Assembly (NCBI GenBank): GCA_049999765.1
Contig: JBNGIQ010009119.1
Coordinates: 154,541-218,540 of the forward strand
Direction of reading: 5' to 3'
Length of the DNA stretch: 64,000 nt
DNA from: Phaeoceros laevis
Lineage: Eukaryota > Anthocerotophyta > Anthocerotopsida > Notothyladales
The translations under genes and the position numbers were made by a program. The notes under the pieces were generated by a model. It saw only the letters and a program-made list of their open reading frames with translations, was not told the origin of the DNA and made no database searches. Position 1 is the first letter of the stretch. Each line of letters begins with the position of its first letter. Below are positions 1 to 11,121 of this stretch, piece by piece.

Positions 1-61
1 CTCAATTTGAGTAGTAGTCATTTCTAGGACTAACCCCTCAAAGCTCTCCCTTGATGTGCAG

Positions 62-1200
62 TTCCGCGGGGGGTGATTTTTGGTTGCGGGGATTTGATTT
101 TTTCATCCCATATGATCTTTACACTTGTTTTCGTTAGGACTTATCAAAAGTATGGGACAAAAAGGTAGGTCGAAATTTCTGTTTAGTCAGCTTAATGTAT
201 GTCCTTTTCATGTGAAGGCTGTCTGACTGGGTAAGCAACCAGCATATTCAATGCAGTCCAAGGGATTTAGGCAACATTCTAATACAGACTAGATGAACCT
301 CATCATTGTGGTGTAAATACACAGCCGATCATTGCTGTTGAACATGTCGAACCAGTGTATGCGCCAAGTTCTTGTGTCTAGCTGTACTGCACTTGTGTCT
401 GCATAACTATATCCCTTCTTCAGTTGCTGTTCGGGTCCATCCAGTTGTGTTTGGCTTTAGATTGGGGGATATGGATGTACCACAAAGACCTGACCGTTGA
501 CCTTGATCTGCAGCTGGGTAAAATTTCTGGCTTGGGTGACAGCGATTGTGCTGAGTCTACTCATCATTGCCTCTCGAAAGCATTACAGTGTTGATGTTGT
601 TGTTGCATGGTAAGGAGTTTCCTTCCGCTCCAAAGAAGTGGGTCACCAAAGCTGGACAGTATATTGAATTGCTAGCAACAACTTGCTGTCGAGTAGTCGG
701 GAGACCAACTTGAACGCTGTTTCGCTGTTTTTGTGTCAGGTATGTAACTCAGCTGGTCTTCTCCTTTATGGAGCGTCATCTTTCTGATCGAGGTACGTCT
801 CCTACCCAGTCAGTGGGTGTGAGTTCTTCATGTCACCTTCAATGCTGTTTCTCATCGAAGTTTGCTGTTATCAAAATCAGATACAGAGCGCAGCGGGCAG
901 AGTACATCACCTCTGTTACCTTCAACTTTGAGGGGCAAAGATGGCCGCGTCAAAGATGAATTTCAAAAGGTGACGAACGGTACATCGGAGCTGTCGTCTG
1001 AGTGGGTAAGTGGCCTATGGGGGGCGGTTCAAATGGTAACGGCAATGGACATGGCAGTACGGTGTCCTCGGTTAGGGCTTACGATCTCTCACACATGTTT
1101 CCATTTTGGCTTGCAGAGGCAACGAATGCCAATTAATGGCAAACCAATTGATGATACCCACTCCTTCGACTTGGATGTGGTAGTTAATGGCAACTTATGA
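62..1200 (+). CDS. IPCS: Inositol phosphorylceramide synthase (ERH1/IPCS type), 3' part
   Basis: This enzyme moves phosphoinositol from phosphatidylinositol to ceramide in the Golgi, making the core of plant complex sphingolipids; that is family knowledge. Five exons join in phase with GT-AG introns: 62-164, 514-609, 740-792, 881-1005 and 1117-1200. The first encodes [17 protein letters not shown], with the first catalytic His in SSHM. The second encodes [15 protein letters not shown], with the second catalytic His and the Asp. Together these form the lipid-phosphatase-like triad. The following exon continues the last membrane segment. The last two encode a polar cytosolic tail containing [14 protein letters not shown] and ending in VNGNL. 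The 5' exons lie left of the window, so the protein is partial here. STAY-GREEN follows head to tail. The two catalytic motifs make the call firm. Confidence 0.88.
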
Positions 1201-2058
1201 AGAGCTCATTCGCGGTTCACGGTTCTTCATCAATTATTTTTTCCTGTGCAGATGCTGCACAAAAAGGTGCGGCATGTTGCCGAATAATGCAGTCATGTGT
1301 AGACTGCGCCTGGGGTACCGCATGTCACATTCGGTGCATAGAGGTCTTCGTGGGCGGTCTCGACCTTTCTTACCGGGGTTACTTTCCCAAGGCCAGAAGA
1401 AGGCGCAAATGTGATCTGCCTGACTGATGGCATGTGATTTGCTCTTTCTGAGACCTGTCTTCTCAGTGAAGCCGGCTCCAGGAAGCTAGAAGATTTGTGT
1501 GTACTTTATACGTAGTGGTGCTCCTTCAGGATTTGAGCTGAACGGCTCAAGATTGATCCTGGATTCCTTTCATACTCCGGCCGATTCTTGTAAAAGGTGG
1601 AAGTTTATGGAACATAAAAAAGATCACTTCGCGGTTATCAGCTGAATTTGTATCCAGAATTTGCACGGCGCAGCTTCGCCGAGGAGTTCTGGATAGAAGA
1701 CCTTGGCCCTCATTGGTTGTGGTGGTTCACCCTGGAAGCCACCTGGCCACTAGACCACAACAATTTTACTAGAGTACTAGGAAATGCTTTGCAAAACCAT
1801 TGGGTGCTCGTTGAGCTGAGCACCGGACTTGCCTTGACTCCGGTGTCGCCGGCATATCTGTTATGCGGAACAGGTGCGTATTCTGGATCTGAGGCGGCAT
1901 TGAAAATGCGGGTATGGGGCCACCAAAATTGCGCGGATTGGCACAATTGATGCAAAAGCAATGGGTAGGCACCCCGGCGCCTGCAGGTTGGCACCATTGA
2001 TTCAAAAGAGATGGACAGGCAACCCAGCGCTCGTACTCGTTGAGCCTTTGGAAGGCCC
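1201..2058. other. Intergenic: IPCS 3' region and STAY-GREEN promoter/leader
   Basis: About 860 bases separate the stop codon of the IPCS-type gene from the start codon of STAY-GREEN. Open frames on both strands (for example 1648-1950) have no recognisable domain and no splice-linked partner, so I do not call a gene. The last 120 bases contain an imperfect tandem duplication with a 49-base period. Confidence 0.5.
1937..2034 (+). repeat. Two-copy imperfect 49-bp tandem duplication
   Basis: Two adjacent copies begin with TTGGCAC at 1939 and 1988, a spacing of 49 bases. They share most positions, including ATTGAT, CAAAAG, ATGG, AGGCA and GCGC at matching places. The unit ends about 25 bases before the STAY-GREEN start codon, so it lies in its leader or proximal promoter. 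Confidence 0.6.
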
Positions 2059-3359
2059 ATGGCTGTGCGAGCTTTGCCATGGCAATTTCCCGGCATTCCT
2101 CAACGGTGTCCCGTGCGCAAGAGAGAAATTCAGCCAGCAAATGGAGTGAAGGCGTCTTTTGTCCTAGCGCATTGGCAACAGGGAGTCCGTGGCCACTGGT
2201 TTGGGAGGAGACATGCACCTGGAATGGGGTGCAGGGTCAGGAAGGCTACGTTCTCCGTCAGAACTGGGCGCGTGGTGAGTCATAGTCTTTTGAAGTCTTG
2301 CGCACCCTATACAACTTTCAGGAGCAATGGCCAGCCCTTCTGACCCTACTAGCATTGTTTGTTTAAGGTGGCTAGGCTGTTCGATCCCGAAGATTTCGAC
2401 CCTGCCAAGCTGACAGTTTCCTTCGAGAGTGGCTCCAGCTCATTCGACGATTTGCGAACTAATCAGTTGCTTCCCAGGACATACACACTCACGCACAGCG
2501 ATGTCACTGGCCACCTACAGCTATCGATCGGTCCATGTTACAATCAGAGTCAGGTACTGTCAACGGTTGATGTGCGAATCAGAGTTTTCCTGTTTTTTTC
2601 TGCCAAGTAAGTTGACAGACCTTGTGCAGCTCGACTCTTGGTATACGCGACTGATGAGAGACGAAATCGTGGCTGAATGGAGATCCATGAAGGGCCAATT
2701 CTCTCTTCATGTACATTGCCACGTCAGTGGAGAGCACCCACTGCTTGCCCCAGCTGCTTTGCGCAACAGGATCTTTCAGCGGGAGATGCCACTGGTTGGT
2801 TTCCTCCGTTTGGCCAGCTTCTGCTTTGGTTTGTGGCCGACGTTGTCCTAACCCTGTGAGACCATTTTGCAGGTATTGGAAGCCATTCGCTACGGTGACG
2901 GAGTCTTGCTTGCCAGGCATCCAGGTATGCTAGTAGGCCATCCAGATGAACGAGTACAATGCAATTTGTGTGAAACAGCTGTACTTGGCATGGTATTCAT
3001 TAAACCAGGAACTCTTGGCTGTTGCAGCCCTGGATTCCAGTACTGTCTGGGTGCACTTCCACTCTGACCAAGAGGAGTATGACAGAGCAGATTGCTGGGG
3101 CCCTCTATTCTATGCCGCAATCTCTGATGGTCTGAAGTATGCCTCCGCACAACCTAGCGTCCCACCACTTTTTGATAACGGCAGCTTCGGTAATGATGGG
3201 GATAAATGTTGGGATCATAGAGGTGGCAGCAGGCTCTTCGAGAGTGGTGCATCCAAGTCCTTGAGATTCTTGCGCTCGGCCACCGTTACTTCAGAGGCAG
3301 CCACTATCATTTTGACAGTTTCGACAATGTTCTTGCTGCAGGCTTTAACTGTAACGTAG
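2059..3359 (+). CDS. SGR: STAY-GREEN magnesium dechelatase (chlorophyll breakdown)
   Basis: STAY-GREEN proteins remove Mg from chlorophyll a in the plastid, the committing step of chlorophyll degradation, and help dismantle light-harvesting complexes. Five exons join in phase: 2059-2274, 2368-2553, 2630-2794, 2873-2924 and 3028-3359, giving about 316 residues. Exon 1 is basic and Arg-rich, like a plastid transit peptide, and leads straight into VARLFDPEDFDPAKL. Diagnostic blocks follow in order: LPRTYTLTHSD, RDEIVAEW, FSLHVHCHVSG, VWVHFHSD and DCWGPLFYA. The ATG at 2059 is chosen because its frame alone joins the family core without a stop. Seed-plant SGR ends in a cysteine-rich motif; none is seen here or in the 300 bases downstream. 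Instead the product ends in a hydrophobic stretch (IILTVSTMFLLQ) that could reflect an undetected terminal intron. Confidence 0.9.
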
Positions 3360-4036
3360 TTAATGACCGCGCTACGGCTCGTCGTGGTAGCAGATTGTAT
3401 TTGGATTTGTCGCAGAATGTAAACTAGATTACCCCAAAAATCTGTAAACTTCATCAGACGCCCTACCACCAAAAGTTTCGTGAGTCCGTCTTTGGAATGT
3501 ATTGCTTCATCCTTTCGGGTGGTCGATACTCTCCGTCCAAGTAGTCAGAGGCCCATGGAATGGCTAAGGCTACAAGAAGTTAATGAACATGTCAAACTAG
3601 ACCAACCTACATATTCAGGATCTCTGACCACTCTTGTTGGCTGTATCAAACACACCTCCATCCCTGTATAAGCACACGGACTGAACGTGCAGTGACTGTG
3701 TCCTGCTTTGGTGCACAGATTGAATCCATTTAATGCAGCAAGAATTGTTTCCCATTTGGACTCCATTAAGTTAAGTTCAACATTTTCCCATTTTTAACGG
3801 GTTTGCTGGGTTCTAGCTGCAGCTAACGACCTGCTATCCATCTGTAGTGCCACAATCATTGTGCCATGTAGGCTGTTGACAGTTTCACTATAGTTAACAG
3901 TTTACACAATGGTGTGATACCTTCTTCTGCGACCAACATTCTCCGTGTCAGCCAATCTATGGTACAAGAGCAACTCATAATCAACTCCATTGTCTTCTTC
4001 CATCCTTTTTTAGGAGCCAAGATCACGAAATATGAC
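3360..4036. other. Convergent intergenic spacer
   Basis: This spacer lies between the 3' ends of STAY-GREEN (+) and the AAF-like gene (-). It probably holds both 3' untranslated regions. I see no gene, repeat or structured RNA in it. Confidence 0.5.
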
Positions 4037-6471
4037 TTAATTTGCTGGATTGTCCTGGTCCTCGACAATATCGTTGTCATTCTCGAGTTGGAACAGCAAA
4101 GCATCTTCGACTTGATGTTGCCACTGTTGCTTCAGTTCATTGATGGCATTCCCAGCAGCTGCTGCTACTGCTGGATTGCTATCCTCTGCAAGTCTCTGGT
4201 ACAACCAAAAAGGTAAGATGATGCTTGCACAGGGAAGGCCAGGGAAGATCAGGAAAAGCAAGCAACTGAAACCATCACTGTTACCTGAAGGGCACCCATG
4301 CCGGCATTGCCAAGATTCCACAAAGAAGGAGCTCCAGCTAAAACATTAGCCAAAGCACGCCTGTAAACCACCTGTCAGTCCTGTGCAATGGGTGGATCAC
4401 TACTTGACACGAACATCAAAGAAGCACCAACCTTGTGGCGACATCAGGAGAACTCGCATACTGGGCAAGAAGCGAAGCTCCATTTCCTCCATCAACTTCA
4501 TTCATATCCAGCAGTGCTGCTACTATGAACTCAATCTGTTCCGAACACCACACCAAAGGTGTCTGGCCTTGAGACATCCATATATAAAATGAAGGCCTCA
4601 GCAAGTTGATTACAGAATTGAAACAATGACTACCTACGTCATCAGGATCCTTGACCTCGCCCCCGTTAGCTTTAGCCAAAGACGCAGACATCTCCCAGTA
4701 AGCATCCTGTCAGACAACTCTACATGTTGATAGCTGCGCTTGCAATAACAGGAAAATTGATCAGAATTTATCCAGCCCTCTACCTCCATTGCAGCTATAC
4801 GTTCCGTGACTGTTCTCCTGCTCCAGATTTGACTTGTATCCACTGAGCTGGTTTCTACAGTCTGAGCTACGAGACCTGAAGAACTTGACATTTGCTTTGC
4901 AGGTTCTTCAGTCTCTCTGCCAAGCTCACAAATTAGAATGATGTGCATACTGACAATATGCTCAAGCTAAGACTTCAGGGGAATTCAGCAAAGGGCGGAG
5001 CATTTTACCTGAGCTGAATAATTTGAACCAAGGCATTGTGTACATTCTTGACAACCTGTGGACAATGAAGGAAATCATCATATCCATTGTCTGAAGCAGC
5101 TGGACCCAATCATGTAAACTGCAGGCTTCATTGACCTGCTTAGTAGGCAAACATGTTGTTGACCTATTCTGCTACATTTCCATAGAAATGAAACACAAAC
5201 ATATCCAGGAGCAGTAGACATTCAAGCCGCTCGAGAGTGGAGCTAACCTGCAAAGCTACAAAAGCATCCTCCATTGCCCGTCTCCGAGCCCGCAAATCTG
5301 CTAGCCGTAGGTCAGCCTGTCATTCACAGTTACGTCATATTAACTCAGAACCATGCAGTATGCAGCGAACCCCTGTGTGACAATCGAGTACAGTGCAGCG
5401 TTTCCACTGTTGGGCCATGACGCAGCTCTGCAGGAACTCACATCTAAACCACCTGCACTCCAATGTTCTTCAGCAGCAGTGGTGAGTTCTGCCCGTGCAA
5501 CTTCCTCCAAGCCCTGGAACAGTTTGCTCATATCAGCCACGTCTTTGATCATTCCAGGACCTTAAAGGGCAATAACATGGAAACTAACAAACGAAAATAT
5601 TGTAGACTATTGACGTGCAGTACTCATTGAGAAGCTATGGACAACTCTAGTGGTTTGGTACTGACCATAGCCATATGCCTTAAACGAGCTACTTTGCTGC
5701 GGGCACCCTGATCGAGTTTCTCTGCATCTTCCCTGGCACGAGCTGCTAAGGGGCAGCCAAACTTTCTAGTGAGAATGGGGACTGCAAGTAGCTGGGGCAT
5801 TGTTCAAACGGATAGATAGCTTCGACAAGATAAAACATAGACACACCGTCAAGCTTCATGAACTTCGAACCAAGGAAGGCGACATCTTGCTTAGCCCGCA
5901 TATCAAGCTTCAAGATATTCCTGTGCATGGCACAACATAAAACCAGTGACAACCAGGTCTTTGCATGTGTGCAAATCTGCCTTAGGTAGATCACTTCAAA
6001 TCAAGTTCCTGTCACGAGTCTGTACCGGATGAGAAACTCCACATCACTCCGTGCCCGCTCATCAAGCGTTTGCACTGCCTCACTGGCAGCCTCAGCGAGT
6101 CCACCACATGAGGACTGGCTGCAGCGAAGCGAAATGCTCCTGTCCTTTTGTGCTGGAACTTCCTCTCCACTTTCCTCGCTACATTGACCATGAGAATCAA
6201 GATCCCCCTCGCTATTGCCAGCGCTAGACACTCTACTACAAGGTCCAGAAACAGCCAGGTACACATTTATGGCCTGGGATCTGCCGGCAAATCCGTGCCG
6301 TAATGGCAAGAGCCAATTCTGCCATTTGAAACACGGGAGAGCATTTCTGGAAGATCCCCATGACAGCTGCTTACAGCAGCTGGATGTGGACGCCGGAGCT
6401 CCTAAACCTGAGATACGAGATGCGGGACTACCAGAGATCACGCATTGCATGAGCTCTACCATCTTACTCAT
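4037..6471 (-). CDS. AAF/senescence-associated family protein, probably plastid-targeted
   Basis: The gene reads right to left. Exons with checked phases are 6471-6026, 5920-5847, 5745-5662, 5560-5442 and 5316-5248, followed by further exons down to the stop at 4037. The first roughly 60 residues are Ser/Arg-rich with few acids, like a transit peptide. The core repeats a charged helical motif: LDERARSDVEFLIR, LDMRAKQDVAFLGSKF, LDQGARSKVARL. Next come ADLRLADLRARRRAMEDA, then a C-terminal helical region containing NLGNAGMGALQ and RLAEDSNPAVAAAAGNAINE, ending in acidic residues. I match this overall layout to the Arabidopsis AAF (senescence-associated) family, whose biochemical role is not established; that match rests on memory of the family. 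The start at 6471 is the first ATG in frame; the frame extends further only with a TTG codon. Confidence 0.62.
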
Positions 6472-7499
6472 AATTTTGCTGTGTCGCCCCAATTGAGTGC
6501 CAGCACTGCAGCAATCCTTCAAGGGCTGTGCATTGTGACTCTAGCCCAGACATAACCGGCCTCACTGAGGAAGATGATTGAAGCACGAGAAATGACCGGA
6601 TTGACCGAAGGCCGAAGGCAACTCCTGCGGCAGGTGCTGGCGAACAACCTGACACACAACCTTCAATTGTGCAACAACAATCAACGCAGAGCCAACATCC
6701 TCATCAATTCCAATGCCAACCCTCGATGTCAGAATTCCCCAATTGAGCCCCTGGAAAAGGATTCTCTTGTTCACGGTAGAACAGTCGTGATGAAAAATAT
6801 CATCAACCACGGTAGAGTACTTCACGCCATCGATAGCGTCTGGACCGGATCTTCTGATGAGGGGGGCGAAAGGACACGTCACTCTAACCCAAGAAGATCC
6901 TTTTCAGATGCAGATTCAATACGGAGAGGCCTGAGGTAGCCGACCACTCCACGCGTCCCACCGCAGACACGACGTTCGAGCCGAACTGATGATTCATCTA
7001 GATGATCTAGAACCTAGATAGCAAAGTACCAGTTTCCTGCTTAAAACAGCCACAATGTTTTAAAATAAATGGTTGACAGAGGTTGCGCTCCTAACACGAT
7101 GCACAAACTTGTATACACAAACTTGTTCAAATCTTTGTTTGCGTTATTGTTCAACTTTACGACATTAACAATTTTGGGAAACGCTTTACAGCATCCACCT
7201 CTGAAATTCCTCCTTCGTAAGAAGAAACGAACTAGCTTTTTGATGACCACCTCCCCCATATGCCTGTTGCAGATAACTCCAAACATTTTAGCTGAACGGC
7301 AAGGAAACTAATATCCATAATGAATCTAAGGATTCAAATGGTCGCTCAAATATGCGGGACAAATACGACACCATGGAAACTCTGGACTTTCATGGTGGAG
7401 ACGCACTGTCCCCACACCTGTTGGTGATCTGACTGACCACTCACATGGAAACTTGTTCAAGCAACCAGAAAATATCTGAATCAATGAACTGAGCATGTG
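6472..7499. other. Upstream region of the AAF-like gene
   Basis: Open frames at 6562-6939 and 7041-7311 occur on both strands but show no family signature. The part after 7040 is AT-rich. The stretch probably carries the promoter and leader of the AAF-like gene and the far 3' region of the DHH gene. A possible coding tail at 7326-7450 (-) could not be tied to the DHH gene. Confidence 0.4.
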
Positions 7500-7899
7500 N
7501 NNNNNNNNNNNNNNNNNNNNNNNNNNNNNNNNNNNNNNNNNNNNNNNNNNNNNNNNNNNNNNNNNNNNNNNNNNNNNNNNNNNNNNNNNNNNNNNNNNNN
7601 NNNNNNNNNNNNNNNNNNNNNNNNNNNNNNNNNNNNNNNNNNNNNNNNNNNNNNNNNNNNNNNNNNNNNNNNNNNNNNNNNNNNNNNNNNNNNNNNNNNN
7701 NNNNNNNNNNNNNNNNNNNNNNNNNNNNNNNNNNNNNNNNNNNNNNNNNNNNNNNNNNNNNNNNNNNNNNNNNNNNNNNNNNNNNNNNNNNNNNNNNNNN
7801 NNNNNNNNNNNNNNNNNNNNNNNNNNNNNNNNNNNNNNNNNNNNNNNNNNNNNNNNNNNNNNNNNNNNNNNNNNNNNNNNNNNNNNNNNNNNNNNNNNN
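7500..7899. other. Assembly gap (400 N)
   Basis: Four hundred consecutive N mark an unsequenced or scaffolding gap. The round number suggests an estimated size. It removes the 3' exons of the DHH/DHHA1 phosphoesterase gene. Confidence 0.99.
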
Positions 7900-7954
7900 A
7901 TGTACAGAAAAAGGACTCCATAGTAGAGAGGAAGGAGCAGGTACATGAACTCAC

Positions 7955-9249
7955 AGTAGGCCGACTGTAGAGCTTTTCTCAGCCAGTTGATTTCCAAGCT
8001 CACTTCTCAGATGCGCAATGCTATCTGCTCTGACAGCCTATCAAGCGACACACCTGCATGAGTTCTTTTTTCCAAAACCATCATCTAGTCCTTGTGCAGA
8101 GCAGCTAGTTAACGTAACTCACCAGACATTCACCAAACTTTCCTTGTCCCAACTTCACTTGAAATGCAGTTTGAAGAGCTTGATCAATGAGTTGTTGCTT
8201 CCCCCGTAAGCTTTCCTTCCCATGAGCTATTACTTGCTCAGGATCCAATCCTAGCAACTGCAGGAGAGCAAGCATGACAAAGAGAAAATAAACAGACCAT
8301 TCTGCAGAGTGACAACTCTCCGCTTTGCTGTAATGCACGGATTCCTTACCCTGTCAAAAACACCAGGGTTCACTCTGGCGCTGAAGTCGATACCCAGGTC
8401 ATTGATACCACTACTAAAGGCTTTACTGTCTGGTAGCCGCCATCGCCATAAATCAGCATCCTCAATGTATCGAAACAGCTTCTCGATACGTCCCTTATCA
8501 GTGTCCAGCACAAGACTCTTTGCAGAGCAAATACCGCTAAGCTCACAGTTTGACAAGCCGTTCTCACAACTGCTCTTGAAAAGCTTATCTCTGAAATAAT
8601 CATATGAGATCGTGGCTCCGCTTCGGTTCATATCTAGCAAGCACTGCAAGTTCGGCGGACCGTCCCCTTTGTTTGGAAGGCTTTCCAAAGCAGTTTTGTG
8701 GTGGTCGAGAATGATGACTCTGCACTGCACCTCCACTATGGCAATCAGCAGCCTATACGGTCCACACCGTCGACCGCGATATTCAGTGAAACCAAGTCTG
8801 CTTACTCTTTGGCACAGTGAGCCAGCTCCACAGCAAACCCTTTTGGCCCCGCGAAATCCAGGAGGTACACAACGTCCACATTTTGCAGGTCAATGTCCTG
8901 AACACTGCGGGTAATCAACTCCACTTAGACATCACGGGGTACCGTGTTTGGCAACAACAGGAACATCGAGCTGGCAAGCATACCTTAGAGGATTATATAC
9001 AGTGTTGGGGTAGAACACGGCGGGGCAGCCGATGGCTTTGTGATAAAGGTGCGCCGCAAGCGCGGCAAAGACCCCATCCGGACACGGGTAGTGATATAGA
9101 ACCGCCGCCCTCTGCATCGGAACAGCGCTGGTTCCGCTGCACCTACAATGCAACAACGATGCCGTGGACTGCTGCAATTTCCAACTCCTGCGACGGTGCA
9201 ACAGCATGCCAGTCCTAGCCAGGGAGAAACCCCGACTAGCCGCAGCCAT
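7955..9249 (-). CDS. DHH/DHHA1 family phosphoesterase, 3' end lost in gap
   Basis: DHH proteins are metal-dependent phosphoesterases acting on polyphosphate, nucleotides or cyclic dinucleotides; the substrate here is unknown. Five exons join in phase: 9249-8984, 8904-8806, 8719-8350, 8257-8123 and 8037-7955. The first 45 or so residues are Arg/Ser-rich, suggesting an organelle signal. Next comes LYHYPCPDGVFAALAAHLY, a first metal-site motif. VVYLLDFAGPKG follows, then the signature VIILDHHKTALE with its DHH triplet. MNRSGATISYDYF and IEDADLWRW follow. Exon 5 encodes AVRADSIAHLRSELGNQLA, which looks like the start of the DHHA1 substrate-binding domain. The last donor reads into the gap, so the glycine-rich end of DHHA1 is not visible. 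The gene is divergent from TXNL4B, with only 88 bases between their start codons, so they probably share a bidirectional promoter. Confidence 0.85.
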
Positions 9250-9337
9250 CAGCGGACGGGGCCAACTCAATGAGGCCTGGTAAGCTACTAGGGCTTGTTG
9301 TCAGTTACAGTCCTTTCTCTCGAGGACGTTAGTGAGC

Positions 9338-10087
9338 ATGAGCTACCTGCTACCTTGTCTCCGCTCGAAGGATGAGGTGGACGAATGCATCCGAAACACC
9401 ATAGACAAAGTATTGGTGCTGCGCTTTGGGAGGGCCAAAGACGCTGTTTGCATGCAGCTCGATGACATCGTAAGGCTATTTTTGACCTCTACAACTCACG
9501 AGTACTTCTATGCTGTGGTCTTTCAGTGCACATATCGTGCTGTGCTCTTGTACAGCTCTGACGGCGGACTGGATTGGCAGCTAGCGAAGGCAATGCGAGA
9601 TGTGTCTAAGTTTGCTGCAATAGCCCTAGTGGATGTGGATGTTGAAGAACTTCAAGTCTACGTGCAGTACTTTGACATAACCTTGATTCCGGCAACTATT
9701 TTTTTCTTCAATGCAGAGCATATGAAGATGGACTCCGGGTACTACTGTCCTGTTGTTCGAGAAGGTTAACGTCTGAGTGTGTCTTTGGAAGCATTGACCG
9801 TTCCTTTCCGATTGTGTGACACAGAACCCCAGATCACACGAAGTGGATTGGAGCGTTCAAGAGCAAGCAGGACTTCATAGACGTTGTAGAGGTACGGGTG
9901 TCCAATTGTGTCGTGTGACTTGCCAATGCTCGCTCTGATATGTATTTGTCAGTTGCGCGAATCCATCGGCTGCTGATTGATGCTGCAGACAATATTCAGA
10001 GGGGCTATGAAGGGGAAGATGATTGTAACGTGTCCGTTACCTCCCCAGCAAATTCCGAAGTTTGATCTGCTCTACAGAGAATTTTGA
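9338..10087 (+). CDS. TXNL4B: TXNL4B/DIM1-like thioredoxin-fold splicing factor
   Basis: DIM1-family proteins have a thioredoxin fold and act in or near the U5 snRNP during pre-mRNA splicing. Four exons join in phase: 9338-9469, 9581-9738, 9835-9901 and 9989-10087, giving 151 residues, close to the family's usual 140-150. The start MSYLLPCLRSKDEVDECI is typical. It continues with VLVLRFGRAKDAVCMQLDD, FAAIALVDVDVEELQVYV, PATIFFFNAEHMKMDSG and TIFRGAMKGKMIV. The LAKAMRDVSKFA segment and the KGKMIVTCPLP ending point to the TXNL4B paralogue rather than canonical DIM1/YLS8, which ends in a lysine/tyrosine-rich tail. The thioredoxin CxxC is absent, as is normal for this family. Confidence 0.92.
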
Positions 10088-11121
10088 GAGGGTCTAGTGC
10101 AGTTGTCCAAATTGCTGTCTTTCGGATTTGGGCATCATTCGCAGCTCCAGCACGTAAGGCATGTAGAGTGGAACCACTTTCTAGGTGCCTCCACAGCAGG
10201 GAATGGAGGGCTGACGTCCACATACCATTACTTCATCTACTAAAGTCTGGTGACTAGACTCACATGTGCAGATTGGAAACTGGAAACTGGAAACTGTTGG
10301 TCCTCTTTCATAGGGAGGTTACAACGAGGAATGTGTGCCCACCTCTCAACTTCCCGCCCTAGGGACTTGTCTTGCTCAAAGGCAGAAGCTGGAGGAGGAT
10401 AGGCGAGTATGTGAGCATGTAGTAGCGGGTAGACTAGAGAGCGAGACGTCTGGGCCAACTGTCAGCCTTAAGAAGCTAAGATGTACCGGCGAAGGCGGTA
10501 ATCGGAAAGCTGAAAGCTCTTACATGTCTTGCAACAAACAAGAGGACACGCAGAGCTTTGGCCGTAAACAAGACCACACGCAGAGCTTTGTCCGTGTAGA
10601 CAGGACCATACGCAGAGATTTGCTGACATGATATGGTAAGTTGATGTTTGGTTTTCATGTGGAAGTCTCACTTGGCATTTCAGTGGACCGGAGGACCCTG
10701 ATATACACTCCAATGGCAATGTCTTCGTGGAAATCGATCACGCCCATCTTCTGGAGATCCAGGTGGAGGGGGCCATTGCATCCGGCCAGACCGTCATGTG
10801 AAACATATTGTGCCACACGACGGCGTCTGAGTCGTGACGTGTAGGTAAATAGTTGACGGACTTTTTCCCATTTCGACTGGAAGATTGCGAATGTTTCCTC
10901 ATTGGGCCTTTGCGACACCTTACTGCCTACAGAAATCGTTGCAAAGAATGACCACAATAACATCCACCAGACAGGTAACTGAAACAATGAAGATAAAGGT
11001 GGGCTTCCAACTCCTGCTCCTTGCAGGTGCTAGTTTAGGACCCATTTGCAAAGTATACAACACTCATTCAACTTCAGAACCATCCTAAGAAGTTTGCAAC
11101 TAGTGATACCCCATACATTTT
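10088..11121. other. Intergenic spacer with short tandem repeat and a possible orphan exon
   Basis: The spacer lies between TXNL4B (+) and the 3' end of the F-box gene (-). A 30-32 base unit is repeated three times around 10533-10620. After an acceptor near 10680 a plus-strand frame reads DPDIHSNGNVFVEIDHAH and then LLEIQVEGAIASGQTVM before a stop near 10801. Its composition looks protein-like but I recognise no family and could not connect it to a start codon. Confidence 0.4.
10533..10620 (+). repeat. Three imperfect copies of a 30-32 bp tandem unit
   Basis: The core CACGCAGAGCTTTG recurs with spacings of about 30 and 32 bases; the third copy is more diverged (CATACGCAGAGATTTG). The copies are preceded by ACAAGA or ACAGGA. 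No coding function is evident because the reading frame differs between copies. Confidence 0.7.
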
